Position numbers and translations under genes: made by a program. DNA of 64,000 bases from Camarhynchus parvulus (taxonomy: Eukaryota > Chordata > Aves > Passeriformes > Thraupidae). A model generated the notes under the pieces. The model made no database searches, was not told the DNA's origin, and saw only the letters and a list, made by a program, of their open reading frames with translations. Shown in pieces: positions 13,656-26,700 of the stretch. Position 1 is the first letter of the stretch. The number at the start of each line of letters is the position of its first letter. Where the stretch lies: contig NC_044584.1 in the NCBI RefSeq assembly GCF_901933205.1, positions 12,875,001-12,939,000 on the forward strand, given 5' to 3'.

Positions 13656-16600
13656 TAAAAAAAATACATTCCAGTGGAATTTACTTACATACTCCTTGAA
13701 TGGAGGACGTAAATCCTTTTAGCCAGCTCACAATTTAAGAGACTTCAAAAGGTAGTCTTTGAAGTTCAGAAAAGACCTTTGAAGTGGCTGCATATGCAAA
13801 AAAGAAATTAGTGTATAGCACAAAGTGCTGAACTTCATTAAGTGCTTTTGTCAATTAGAAAATACAGCAGATTTTGCATAGCAAAAGAAGAAAATTAGGG
13901 CATCCTTTCCACAAAGGATGGCTATGTCAGAGGCTCTGGAGTTACCTAATGGCTACAAACTACCAGGCAGCCCATGGGGGATACACAGGCTGGACTCACC
14001 TCTTCCCTTTGGAGAGGAGCATGACTCTCAGACACAGATAACAATTTCTGTTCTTAGGAGCCAGTGTGGGATGTGCTCCTGCCCAAGGGACAGAGCTGAG
14101 GCTTCACTGAGCTCTGTGTGGTTCCCTTTTCTGCATTAGCTTAGATCAGGGCAGCATCTGCAGCATCTGACACAAACAGTTTGAGCCATGAACTGTATCT
14201 GTAGTCATGCTCTGATAAATCTGGAAGCCTGAGCTGATTTCACGTTTGTTAACTCCCTCTTTAGGCAGGAGATGTACTTGGAGGTGCATTAGGTTTTGCA
14301 TTTCATTAAACACATCTTTTCTCTCTTTTGTAAACAAACACCAGTAGGCTGAAAAGGCCCCTTATCCTTCAAGTTCCAACACATGGATTGGTGAAGGAGT
14401 GCTGGTCACATTTGAGATGGAAACTGCCCCTGCAGATCCAGAGACAGCAGGAGGGGATGTCTCAAGGAGCAATGACAGGGACAGCTCCTGGGATAAGTCT
14501 TTGCACCAAATGTGCAATCTGCTCATCCTGGCCAGCAAAGTCTCTGTCAGCTCTCAGGACACGAGGGGCATCACCCTGCCTGCCAGAGCCTTGGTGAAAG
14601 CCCAGGCCCCAGTAAACCCTCCTGCAGTGAGCTTTACATCCCTTACAAAGGGCACCTGACAGCCCCTTGCTCTTCTCACTCCTTCAGTCATGACAGCTCT
14701 GGGGGAAGAGGCAGAACAACTTTCCTTCAGGAAACCTTTAAAACAGAACCCAATCTACATCAACAGTGTCTGTACCTCACCATGAATACACAAGGAGCTG
14801 GTGAATATGTTATGTTGAACTGGGAAACTTTCCCAGCCTGGTGTTTCTGTCTGCTTGACCAAAGCACTGAAGTTTTGTGTTTGGGCTGCTTTGGTCTGCT
14901 GGTTTTACAGCTTCTAATCCTTTCTCTCTTAAGACAGAGTAACCAAACAAGGCACATGTTTTGATGAAACTGCTTGTATCAAAAAAGAGAGACAAGAATG
15001 TTGTTATTGTTGATGTCTATATTGTATTCCTGTAGCACCTACACAATCATGGTTGGGAGCTGTCACAGGGAATATCACCCAGGCATAAGAAAAAAGCAGC
15101 AGATGGATTCAGGAAATAAAGGGGGAGTCAAATACCACAGTGAGACAATATTTGGTGAAAAGAAAAGGAGAGGTTAAAGCATACCAGCTGCATAATCACT
15201 CAAAATTTTCTGTCATCACAGGGGGAAATGGCTTTAGGAAGGGATATGAAGGCAGGCAACAATTAGCTCTGTGAATGCTGATAGGAAGCTCATGCTAAGC
15301 ATGAAGATCTGTGTTTGAAAACATAACAGATGAGTTAGCAGGCTGATGTCACTGGAACAGGAGAGGTTGGGAGCTGATGTATTAAGCATATCAGTGCTGA
15401 CAGGTGAGACAAGGATACAGCTTAAAAATTATGTGATACATGTTGGAACATTTTAGGGTTTTCCCAGGTGGGATCACTTGATAAATAAACAAAAAAGTGT
15501 GAAACATCAGTCCTAAAAGGGGAAAAAAAACCAACATAGACAGGAATAATACCTTTTTCTAGCACTGAAATAGGAAAAATGCCCCTGATAAAAGGAATAC
15601 AGATACTTCAAATTAATTTCTTGCCCAGATAAGAATATCTTTTAGAGGATAGCCAACATCTATGGAACACTTGTTTTGTCTGTCATAATACTTTAGGCTA
15701 CAGCTAAGAATAGAATTGGCAGCCTGAAAGGAAACAATAAAACAAATGGTGTATTTTTATGGTATTTTAGTCCAGACAAGAGCAAAAGGCACTAAATGCT
15801 CACACAATAAAAAACGATGCCAACAGTTTCAAACTGATAGCTCAGATTAGTCCCTGCAGACTTGAGTCCATGACAGAACCACAACTTGGGAAGGTCAGAT
15901 ACAGAGGTCTAAAAATCTGAAGCTGGAAACTGAGATGGCAGAGGGTCCTCTCACTGTAGGCACATCTTTGTCCCTGCTAGTTAGAGATGAAACCCAAAAC
16001 TCATGAAAGCATCAAGCTATGAGGTTGTGCAAAGCCAGCAGAGGCTTTTAGGCCATTGCCTACCAGATAAGCCTTAGCACTACCACAGTTAAACACTGTA
16101 TTATAAAGCTAAATAAAGATCTGATAAAGAAGATATTGGAAAGTAAAAGAAAAAAAATCTGTATCAATTTTTTAAATCTTTCAACACTTTTACATCTAGG
16201 AGGAATACACACATAACTTTGGACAGTATTGTTTCATGGATAATTTTGTAGAAAATTGGAAGCTACCCTGCCAGATGGAAAAGGGATTTGGCTATGACTT
16301 TTATAAATTTCAACTTATAGGGCCAGAATTTCAGTGAATGTAAACAGTTTCAGCTTTCATGACTTCATATATCCTATGCTCTTCTGCCAATGGAGCAAAA
16401 TGAGTTCCACTTGCTGGAGATCTCACCTGCACTGCTCCAAACTATTTGGAGAAGTCAGAAGTGTAAATGCTCAGCGTTTAAATTTGCCCAATGGCGACAA
16501 ATGGGTATTTAGATCTTTCCAGGCACTTGGATCACAGAGAACATCATTTGAAGGACATGGATGATATGTTTTCAGTAATTGCCATCTAATTTCAATCTGT

Positions 16601-19600
16601 CTCTCTCCATTTAGTTCTTTTTTATTGCTTCCTCCTCCTCCTGTCAATCCCACCCTCAGCCTCAGGGACCTTTATATTTCTGTCCTTGGCTGGCCCCCTT
16701 TTGTAAAGCCATGCCTTGTTATTTTATTGCTCCCTGAGTGGTCCCCTGTGTTTGGGAGCATTTCCTCTGTAAATCTGACTGCATCTTCCAAAGCTGAAAT
16801 ATGAAAGTCTTTGGGCAGGATTTGTTCTGAAGGAGGTTAAGAGGCACAGTTGGACTGACCATCAGCTGACTGTCTGAAAAAGCCACTCCTGATGTCACCC
16901 AGTGGCAACCAGAAAGGATTTTCTGTGCAAAAATCTCCATTTTCATCCTGTGGATTTTTATAAGCTTTTGCTTGTAGATGTCTCAATTCTTGAGATATAT
17001 CAGTTGTAGCTGTTCATAGTATTCAACATTCAGAATATTTTAAGAAGTTAGAGTCAAGTCCTACTTGCATTTAAGTTATAGTAGATATGCCACTGACTTT
17101 AATAACTGCAATATGAGACCCTGGAATATTATTTTTGGTCAACCTGTAAGCACTTTTTTGTAAATGTACACAATGCATAACAGTTTCAGTAATTGCTTTG
17201 CTTTTTATGCAGTCCAATTATTATCTCTGCTCAGTGTCTCCATTTTTCAAGTCAGCTATGTCTACTTTTTGACTTTCTAAGCTTGCTGAATCATTGCAAT
17301 ACCTGAGTCACACTCGGCATTACTGTATTACATTGTTAGATGTGAGAAAAGAAAAATAATACCATTTCACATAAACATTTATCATGAATATAGATTTTTA
17401 AATCTGTCATATACAAGCAATGACTGTGTGTTCTCAGTAATATTACTTTAGATGAGAAACAGTCACAAAAAGATTTCCTGATTTATGTAAAAGCGTGTAA
17501 ACTCTAACCAAAGAATTGATACATTTGAAGGCACCAATCCCCCATTTATCTTTCCACACCTTAGACAGGAACATTGAGATCCCATGTGATTTATGAGGAA
17601 GTGAGAGTGTGACTTGGTACCCTGGGGCACACCTTTTCCAGCTCTTATGTTTATTAGGGTCACCTTTTTGTCCCACAGGTCCCTGCTGAATGGAGTGAGG
17701 GAAGGGAGGGTGACTTCTCTATAAAACCAAAAAATGAATGAGATTATTTTATACAATTGTCATACCTAAAATCTGGCATTTCCTTTTGACAGGACAGAAA
17801 AAAAAGTCCTTTGGAGAGGAAAGGGAAACATAAAAAACCCTTCCTATGCACTGGATGGCTCCCATGTGTTTAATTCCTTCCTGTTTCGGTTTCAGTCCCT
17901 TATTACATTTTGAATTTTGTCTGCTCAGACTGATATACAAATCTGATATAAATCAAGGCAATTCTCTAATTCACATTACTGTCTTAACAACTCTTGTAGA
18001 ATTTAAAATTTCCACTGAAGAAACATATTCATCCATTTCTAAGAAAGAGACACAGGACAAACTGCTGGCATCCTATGGGAGAGAGCTATTACCATGTTTT
18101 AGGAGGAACCCTGGCTTATGTCAAGTGTCCCAGCCCCATTTGTATTACTTAGCCCTTATTTCCCCAGCCATCAACACTGTGGATGTGTACAGCCTCTGCC
18201 ACAGCCCTGCAGTGCCCAGACCTTGCCCTCCTGACAGGCACCCTCAGACTTCTCCCACCCCATTTCTCCTCCCAGCCCTTCTGCTGCAGTTCTCAAGCAT
18301 GATGTATGACACAAGAGGGGCGAAAAGAACCGGTGTAATGAGATTTCCTCAAGAGAAAAAAAAAAAGTGCTTTCCTCCCGGCTGTCAGATGGGTTAAACT
18401 CAGGCATATAGGGACAACACAGCACTGAATGAGTTAAAAGTTTCCCTGTTGCACCCCCAGAGGCTCTGCTATTGAATTAGCAGATATATTTATACACCCT
18501 CACCTGAAAAGCTGAATGAATTGTAGCACTAGAACACGGAAAACACAATGTGTTTGTGTGATTAAATATTATCTTATAATGCATTCAATGAGCTAACTAG
18601 ATAAAGGGTACTTCTTCATTTCTGCATGCTTGGTTTTTCAACCTTAATCATCTTTTAACATCTTTGCCTGTAGCCTTTTCTGAAGCAAAAAATATCCTAT
18701 TGAGTGATAATTTTCAAAATGGGAATGGTATTATAAACATTTATTAGGTAAGCTGATGATACTGTGTCCTGAGCTTGCTGGTCACAGTCAGTGCATCCCT
18801 ATTATGCCTAAACCAGCTTGATATTGATGCTATTCCTAAATTGTTCTTGCCTTTCTACCATTAGACAACCAATAATTATGAACCAGGAGAATGTTTTTAG
18901 CATCATGCTTCTAAGAAGTATTTCCAAGAAAGACATTTAGTCACAGCCTTGTGTGCGGCCCCGAGTGATGGCTGTAGCAGAAATCCTGAGCAAGCTTCTC
19001 AGACTTTGACTAATTGCTGACTGCTGACTGCTCACTTTGTGAAGCCAGAGCTGAGCTACAAACACACACAGCTCTGCAGGGATATGAATCAGAGCAGGAG
19101 CAATTAGTTAAAAAAAATAATCAGAAGCGGTTAAAAATAAAACACGTGATATTTTTTGAACTTAATTGTCCAAAATTATGCATCTTCAATCTTTGCCCTG
19201 TATTTAGTCACTCATGGAATGAAACATGCATCAATTTTCTTTGTGATAATAGGCACTTGTGTCTAGAGTCTTGATTTGCACGTGTTAGTTAAGGTTTGTG
19301 TGTAGAAAATAGAAAATGTCATGTGAACACTTGGGGTACAGACTGTGATTTTTAGCTACCATTCTGATTACAAATTACTGGAGTTGAACATAAGATGTGA
19401 TAAAGAGCCCAAAAATAAACACCAAAATATCAATGAAAAAATATTCACCTCTGTTGGAAAAGAGAGAGGATAAGGACACAAGGAATCCATGTGACACCTC
19501 ACTACGCGGTCACAATTAAAACAGAACACCTCATCAACTGAAACAAAGTTAAAGCCTGTTTGAAATGGCAGCTGTACCCAGAAACCCAAATAATACTGAC

Positions 19601-19714
19601 AAGGCTGCAGCAGACATCTGTTCTCTGCAGTTCAGGGAAACCTTTCAGAGTACTAAAGTGAAGTGAGGCTGCCAGAGCGGGGCAGAGGATGGGCTGGAGC
19701 TGTGACCACATCAA
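13656..19714. other. Gene-free stretch
   Basis: Unique AT-leaning DNA with no recognised gene. The longest open frames are 150 codons at 14512-14964 (+) and 183 codons at 17846-18397 (+). Neither shows a domain, signal peptide or repeat I can name; the second ends in a Pro/Ser-rich segment that follows a GC-rich patch. Neither has a convincing promoter or splice context. I treat both as chance frames. A 7-bp triplication (TGCTGAC-type) sits near 19015-19032. Confidence 0.55.
19015..19032. repeat. 7-bp unit short tandem repeat, about 2.5 copies
   Basis: The words TGCTGAC, TGCTGAC and TGCTCAC follow each other directly, the last with one substitution. It is too short to be called a minisatellite. 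Confidence 0.6.
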
Positions 19715-19830
19715 GGACACCTTGCACAGCCAGGACACCTTGTCCTGCAGGGACACCTTGCACAGACAGGGACACTTGGCACAGCCAGGACACCTTGCAC
19801 AGCCAGGACACCTTGCCCTGCAGCCAGGGC
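19715..19830. repeat. Minisatellite, 17-19 bp unit, about 6 copies
   Basis: The unit GGACACCTTGCACAGCCA is repeated about six times in tandem. Two copies carry a variant ending (GGACACCTTGTCCTGCAG and GGACACCTTGCCCTGCAG), so units of two types alternate. Copies differ by single substitutions and by one base in length. The array is GC-rich and creates open frames on both strands (for example 19502-20026 on -, whose translation has repeated CPGCAKCPG-like blocks), so those frames should not be taken as genes. Array length is likely polymorphic. Confidence 0.85.
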
Positions 19831-20462
19831 TCCTGCAGAGCTGTGCTGGGCTCACTGGGCACTGTTGGGGACAAGAGGCCCAGTGGGAGCAGCAGGCAGA
19901 TCCCAGACCCCCCAGAGTATCACAAGAGGGTCCAGAGCGCTCACTTGGTCCTTGGCAGCCCCCAAGGAGAAACAGCACCCACCCAATGCAACAAACACTC
20001 TGCACTCTGGGAAACAAATCTGCCATTCCCAGAACAAAAACAGAAAAAGAGAAAACAAACCAGAAAGCTTGAAAGCTGCAAAATATGAAAGTGTTATTTG
20101 AGACACGAACATTAATCCCTCAAGGTATTTTCCTACTTCATCCTCCTTTCCCCTACTTTTCCTCAGACTTTCAGATGCTTTATGAAAAGAATGAAAAAAA
20201 TCTTAAAGTTCTATTTTTGACTGAAAACTCCTTTCCTTCTCACTGCCCCAGGATATGTTTGATTCCAATAAACTACATGAAAAATCTATTTGGGATTTTC
20301 TGATATTCTTTCTGTCCTGACCTATTATTGTATCCTCTTTCAACACTTTGTGAGGACAGCAATGTAATAAGTGGATATTTGGAGGCTCCCTGCATACATG
20401 AAGCTCAGATGCAGCTGCTAACCAGCAAAAATCAGGTTGCTGCTTACAGCAAGGGATGAAGG

Positions 20463-20500
20463 TTTTTTGGCTTGGTTTTTTTGTTTGTTTTTTTTTAAGT
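20463..20500. repeat. T-rich low-complexity run
   Basis: T runs interrupted by GG and single G bases. No adjoining retroelement body is visible on either strand, so it does not look like the poly-A tail of a recent insertion. Confidence 0.6.
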
Positions 20501-21539
20501 TACATAAGGAGTATTCATACAAGGATAAAAATAGTTTAACATCAAGACTTCAAGATCAATAGAGCGAGATCTTGTCTGATTGGGGGACAGAAGAGAAGCA
20601 GCCAGAAATTCTCAACTTTTTAAGCTGGAAGTTGGCAAATCCACCCATTTCTTGTATCCTCATCCCAAGGCTTGCTCTAGACTCTTGTTGGGGAGTCTTA
20701 TTGTTAATTCTTTGGGTTTTTTTCCTCACAGTATTATTTCCACAGTGCCTCTTCCCAGCTGAAGGTCAGGAGTTAGTTTTGTTATTTTTCAAAAAGTGTT
20801 TGTCCTCAAACAAATACTCCTTGCCACCTCCTCCAGTTATCATGAATAAAGATAAATGAAGCTGGCATGAGAGTGTAAGGAAGGACAAAAGTAATAAATA
20901 ATAGAGCAGAAAATAAATATATTTAAGCGCTGCAGGATGCAATAGGTTGGAGAGGATTTATAGCATTTTCTTAAAAGAAATGCAGCTCTCCAAAAATAGC
21001 TGGGTGGTTACTGTCACCTGATTTTTCTAAACATTTCCAGATTAAGAAATACAAGTTTTGTGTCACTTGCTATAAAAAAATTAAAATTTCCATTTAAAAA
21101 TATTTGTTTATTGAAATTGACTTTTCTAGATCATTGTGTTCTTCAAAGATTTCAAAATTTCTAAAAAAGTGAAAAAAAAAATTTATTCTCCAAAGATCAA
21201 CATTTGGAATGAAAGTGCTTTATATCTGTATAAAACTGTTCTGCTGCATTTAGTTCTCCCAGCTAAGGGCAGGTCTGTCTGTGGCTCCTGCACTTCATTT
21301 CTCAGAGCTCTGCAGAAGGTCCATTCAAATCTCTCTGTAGGAAATTCCCTGACCATGCTCGAGCACCACAGGAATTCTATGGATAAAGGTTTTAAAGTTT
21401 TTGTAGGTACATTTTTGTATGGTTCTGTTTTCCAATTTAAGATTTTTTTTAAAGATCTATTCAAAGTTGTTGTAAGGCTAAACATGAAGCAATTGTTATT
21501 AACATCCTGATTATTATTATCAGCTCATTCAGTTCTTGT

Positions 21540-21558
21540 CATATACATATATATATAA
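21540..21558. repeat. (TA)n microsatellite, short
   Basis: Alternating TA with one C interruption, about nine dinucleotides long. It is followed by a purine/pyrimidine patch with ACACAC. Confidence 0.7.
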
Positions 21559-21759
21559 GAATTACATAAACATGTATACACACCCATTCATACAAATCCT
21601 TTCTAGAAATACTTCTGGGGAAATAAGAGATTTCTGGAAGTTTTAACCCCTTTCAATTTCCTTTGCATTTTCATAGGCATTTGAAATGTTCCATTTTTTA
21701 AAAACCCTCTTTGAACTCACACAAGGGGATTAGCTCTTTAAATTGAAATCACACATTAG

Positions 21760-21845
21760 GTGCATGTGAATTAATTAGCAATGAAGGGAGTACCTTTCAA
21801 AGGGAATTAATTCCTTTTGACAGAAATCAAGCTTATTTAGAACAG
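21760..21845. promoter_or_regulatory. AT-rich candidate conserved regulatory element with a 24-bp palindrome
   Basis: Positions 21797-21820 form an inverted repeat of 24 bp with a single mismatched pair, centred on GGAATTAATTCC. A second GAATTAATTAG lies about 30 bp upstream. AATTAATT is a homeodomain dimer core. The left palindrome arm reads TTTCAAAGG, the reverse complement of the TCF/LEF word CCTTTGAAA. The association of these sites is what developmental enhancers often show, but that is inference; the palindrome itself is seen directly. Confidence 0.35.
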
Positions 21846-23714
21846 GGTTGGGTTTTTGTTATTTTTACTTCTTCATATAATTTTACTCTTTTTGGCTCTT
21901 GCAAGTACTCAGCTACAACTTTCTCTAGTCAGCACACCACAGTGGGGCAAGCAAGTTCTTTGCAGAGAGTTTTGATAATTTATTAAACTGCATCAAGCCA
22001 AGCTCCTGTTTGCAGGGGTGTTACACATCTCCACATGAGTCCCACAATTTTGAAAGTGTGTCTATATTGCATACAGATTTTAGCCTATATTTTGAAGAAA
22101 ACATTGTGGTTTAATGCACTTTGGAAACCCTCTTATTTCTGGAATTTGCAATAAACATTAATGGGTTCAATTAAAAACTCAATTATTTTATGATAAGTAT
22201 TCAATTCTCAGTATATTATCACTTGGAAAGTGAAGTATTTCAGGTAAAGGGAGCCACAGAATGTGCAGGCACCAACTGCTGAGGATTTAATTATTAACAG
22301 GCTTGATCTGTGACTTGAAGGATTCAAAAACCTTTTTCCTTTCCCTCAAAACACCAGGTTTGGCTTCCACTGAGAACAGAGCCCTCAGTCCGTGTCCCAC
22401 TGCATTCCCTTCTCCCTCAGCTGCCCACAGTGAAGGGGCTTTGCCTTCCATGTACCTTCTAACCCATTCCTCACTTCTGATTTCACTGTGGAGACCTGGA
22501 GCAAAGCAGTTTATCTAGACAGTGACATAATAGTCTAGCCAGACTACTCATAATAGCTCCTACTAATTTACATTAAAATGTGCATATGTATTTTAAATTA
22601 CTTTTGACTTATCTCTCATGTCCTCAAATATTATTCTTATTTTTATTATTCATTTAGATATAAAACATTAATGAATTTTTATTCACAAAGTGGTTGTACT
22701 CAAAGCATCTCTTCTCAGGTAAGGCACGAGAGTAAGAAAAAATGTGAGTTGTCATTTACTGAGCCTGAAGGGTTTACAGGTCAAGCACTTTTAAACTCAA
22801 TTAGAGACAGAGGTTTTAGGATCCCTGATTGCTGCTAAACTATAAACTCAGGAGAAGACTGACTTCCACCATTTCTGTGCAGCTGCTTCCTTAAACTCAC
22901 TCTGGGTCCCCTGATCTTTGCTGAGCAGGACATTGGGGAGCTCACCCCAATACTTACTGTGCTGTGTCTGTGCTGCTGAGCTTCCTCACCAATGCTGGAG
23001 CAACTGAAGTTAAATCCTCATGGCACAGCTTCCCAGCACTTTTCCAGCTGGAGCAAAACCCAGGTGTAAGGCAGGTCCATCGTGACCCTGCCCAGGCTAT
23101 TCCAGTGCATGTGGGTTCCTGATACAATAATGTACCAGGCAGGGTTGAAAATATGGGAATCCTCCCTCCAAAATCCCACAGGAGCAATGAACACTTGCAC
23201 CAGTCACAGAGCTCTTTGGAAAGACAAGTATGAAAACATTCCAAAACCCCTTCAGGTCAATGAAAACTTTACATTCAAAATACAGGTAAAGAAAAGGTAT
23301 TTGTGTGGGGAGTTTGCCAGATAAACCAAACTGTTGAGAAAGATGACATGGCATCATTAGCAAAGTTCTAATCCAAGTTGGAGCAGAAGTAAAACTAATC
23401 TGACCTGCTTTTCTCTTAGCCCTGGTCTGAACTGAGAGGTTCCTGGTTTGAGACAAAGCCCTGTTTTGACACTTCATCCTAGATTAATGTCACGTTGCCA
23501 GTCAGTCATATTGTTTCTATGACATGCTGTGATACAATGTGTTGGGAAGACATGAATTTTTAAAATAAAAGCAGACATCTCCCAAAACTAGTCCCCTTCA
23601 AATTCTGAAGAATCCTAAATACCAAGAAACTTGACTTTTTCTGATAGGGATGGCTTATACTGGCTTTGCTGATATGGGATTTAGAAGATTGATGTTTGAT
23701 TTGTGGCAGATGCA

Positions 23715-23782
23715 GGTCCCTGCTATGGTTCAGTAGAAGTTATTTAATGCCCTTGGCCTCAGTGCCTCATGTGATGGAAGGG
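23715..23782 (+). mobile_element. MIR SINE core fragment
   Basis: The stretch 'AGAAGTTATTTAATGCCCTT' followed by 'GGCCTCAGTGCCTCATGTGA' aligns by eye with the MIR core 'CAAGTTACTTAACCTCTCTGTGCCTCAGTTTCCTCATCTGTA'. The tRNA-like head and the 3' tail are not recognisable. Divergence is high, as expected for an element older than the bird-mammal split. Confidence 0.5.
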
Positions 23783-26700
23783 AACCTTCACTCAGGCAAG
23801 TTTAGAAACTGCACTGAGCAGAGTGCAGCACTCAGATAAATGAGGATGCAAACCCAAGAGCCTCCTACGCAGTTTTGCCCTGATTTGGTAGCACTGCTTT
23901 CAACATAAATAGACAAATATTTCAAAATCTAATGTTGTACAGGAGATAATTCTAAACTGTCTCAGTAATGGTCTTTTGTGTGAGCAAATCAAACCTGTGC
24001 CACGGATAACCTGCCCCAGTGCCCTGGGAGCATTGCAGACAGTGCTCTTTGTCAGAACAGGACCTTCTATTGGAGAGGAGGCTTATTGCCTTTAGTGGAA
24101 GCAGCCATCAACCTCCAGGATGTGGTGAAAGATCCACGACCCCAGAATAAACCAGACTTAAGCTATATATTCGTGAACAAGTAAGGGTTGAGTGCAAATA
24201 CAGCAATTTTTTAGTAGCCAGATTAATGTTCTGAAGAGCAGGGTGAGTAAATGCTTTTCCACATGGACTTTGCTTTGAGGACAGCTGGCAACAGGAACAC
24301 CACCACTCTCAGTGGATCCCTACTGATTAAAAATGCAAACAAAAATTTGAAGCAGAAGAAGGAAGCGCTGAAAAGTTACAACATTTAGGGGGGAAAAAAA
24401 AGACATTCAGGAAAATTTGGTGTCCTGCTTAATTCAGGGACAGCAAATCCAGTCATGCTTATAACAAGAGAAGATGTTCAGAGAAGGAATGGATAAAGTA
24501 GGACTATATGCACAAATGGACAAAAGTAAAAGGGAAATTAAGAAATAATGGTGATGGACCCAGTGACCTTTGCTGTTCCAGTAATTACAGTTATTATGTT
24601 CCTAAGTTATGCAATTCTCTCATGGTTGTGGCTTGGATTCTATGAATAGGACCCTTAGTGTTAAAGTAAATCAGGACTTGAACTATTTTTGGTTCTAAGC
24701 TAATAATTAAACAAACTAAAATAAACCCCCAACATTCTACATTCAAATCCTGCCCCCATGCTTAAATAATAGAATGAGATGCAAGCTGCCAAAAATGGAG
24801 ATACTCAGACATGAAGCTGCTACTTTGTGCTAAAATCTTCCCCTGTCTGTATATGCCTCAGCAGGAGGGTAATGATTCAGCCCTGGTATTTATTTAAGAA
24901 CAAAGCCAAGGTTTCAAAAATTAGTTAGACCTCAAAAAATTCCGAAGAATGGCACTAGATCAAGTTAAAATAAGAATTCTTTTAAGGCATACATTTTGGA
25001 GGTTTTTTTCCTATTTGTATTTTTAATCTTTAGGATACACTTTCTGTAACACTTGGAATCTCTTTGTGTAAGTAAGACTCAAACATCTGTGCAACTGATC
25101 CCTCCTCTTCCTCACTCCTCTTTAGATGAGTTTCTTCTGGATGAGAGCTGGAATTTTAATCTAAGTGCAGAAACAGAAGCTTTGGAGTTAAGATTTTTTA
25201 AGATATTTGGCACCTCAATACAAATCCCAACATATAGTGTGATTTTCTGCTTCTCTGGGCACTTTGATACTTTTAAAAACCTGTCCCTGCTGCCTGTTTG
25301 CTCCTATCAGGGATGCTACAGCTTCAGTGAAAAGACAAGGGCACGTCAGACCACAGCAAAAATTCCTGATTCAAAAGTGTGAGCAGCACCAGGTGGTACC
25401 TGCATTCAGCAGAAGGCTGAAGTACGAGGACAGTCACCTGCCTCCTGAATTCCAGTCAGGCCATGTTGGAAGCAATCCCTGCTGGAGCCCACTGCGAGGC
25501 TCGGCTGCCACAGCCAGGGCTGGGGACTTGTGCTGAAGGGCAGCAGGGGCAGGACAGCACCTCTGGCACCATGTGGGGAAGGACCAACCCACCATGCAGG
25601 ATCAGGAGACGCTGGAAAGAACATCACTCAGATGGAAAGAACAAATTTGGATATTTTAGCTGAAGACAAGACAGATGGGCAGGTACCTCTCCTGCTCAGC
25701 TTGCTGCCTCTCTCTGCTCCACACAATAGACAAGTGAATACATTTTACTACATACACTTTATCCCTGAGTGGATAACTAATTATTCTTTCTTGACATTGG
25801 TTAATGCAGCAAAGTTAGGTTCCTGGGATTAGGCTACATAACACAGAATTAATTTTAAATGTCAATAAAGTTAATTAGTGATTTTAATCTGTACCATAGC
25901 ATTGCAACTCCTGCTTTATTTCAGCCTCGTAGAAAGCTGTAGGTTTCCCATTGCACCATGCCCACCTCAAACATATGGCAAGGTGCCTGAGGCCAAGACT
26001 TTACTGGGAGAAGGATTAATTGCCAAGCAGCTTTGAACAGTTACAAAATATGGGCTCTGCTGAGTCATGTGTAACACACCAACAACCTATTTTCCTTACT
26101 ACAGTCTCTATTTACTGTTATTATATATTCTTCCTGCTGTATAAATGGTTCTGAAATCAATGGTGCAGAAGCTCTATTCATTTCATTTGGAATGAGTAAA
26201 AGATTGAAAGCATTATGTGGAGTGATAGCTGCTCATGGGAGGGTGGAAGGATCTTTCCATTGAAGGAAGATTATCCCATAACATCCCTCAGTACCACCAT
26301 TAGGTTTTCAGGCCAAGTTCTTATGATACAGTTTCCTTGATATATATTGATAGATACATTCCTTGTAAATGTAACACAGGTTCTCACTGAGTATCTCCAA
26401 AGGCTTTTCTTTAACACAACCAGCTGTTATTTGACATTTACTTTTACGAGTTATTTGCAAATGCAGTTCTGATTCCTACAGAAGATCCCAGACCTGATCT
26501 CCCACCAATATCTTTCTCCCTTCCAATCAGCAAATACAGAACTTGCTAAAAGCACAGCAGATGCTTTGTCTGTAGAAATTGGATTAGTTAAGGGAATTGA
26601 CAGTCTGGAGAATTTCCATGTTGACAGAGCTTTTTAGTTTCACATGAATGACAAGGGTCTGTGGAACAGGGCTTGTGCATTTAGGGGAGTTGAGAGGAAG

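Larger units (their letters stand above)
19831..23714. other. Gene-free stretch
   Basis: No gene is recognised. A T-rich patch lies at 20463-20500 and a (TA)n run at 21540-21558. The longest frame (21136-21510 on +, 124 codons) is lysine- and phenylalanine-rich, as expected for chance frames in AT-rich DNA. The AT-rich palindromic element near 21.8 kb is listed separately. Confidence 0.55.

Noticed and set aside
17846..18397. 183-codon open frame on +
   Set aside because: No recognised domain, mixed composition, no promoter or splice context; it runs through a Pro/Ser-rich GC patch that keeps frames open by composition.
19502..20026. 174-codon frame on - with repeated Cys-Pro-Gly blocks
   Set aside because: The Cys-rich repeat is the translation of the minisatellite at 19.7 kb; no zinc-binding or disulfide-rich family matches.
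23990..24182. Roughly 70-codon frame ending in TAA that looked like a terminal exon or processed pseudogene
   Set aside because: No family recognised, no clear acceptor at its left end and no Met start.
24545..24605. CR1-like 3' end on + (GTGACCTTTGCTGTTCCA)
   Set aside because: Only one block of similarity, with no CR1 body upstream and a poor terminal repeat. A profile search could revive it.
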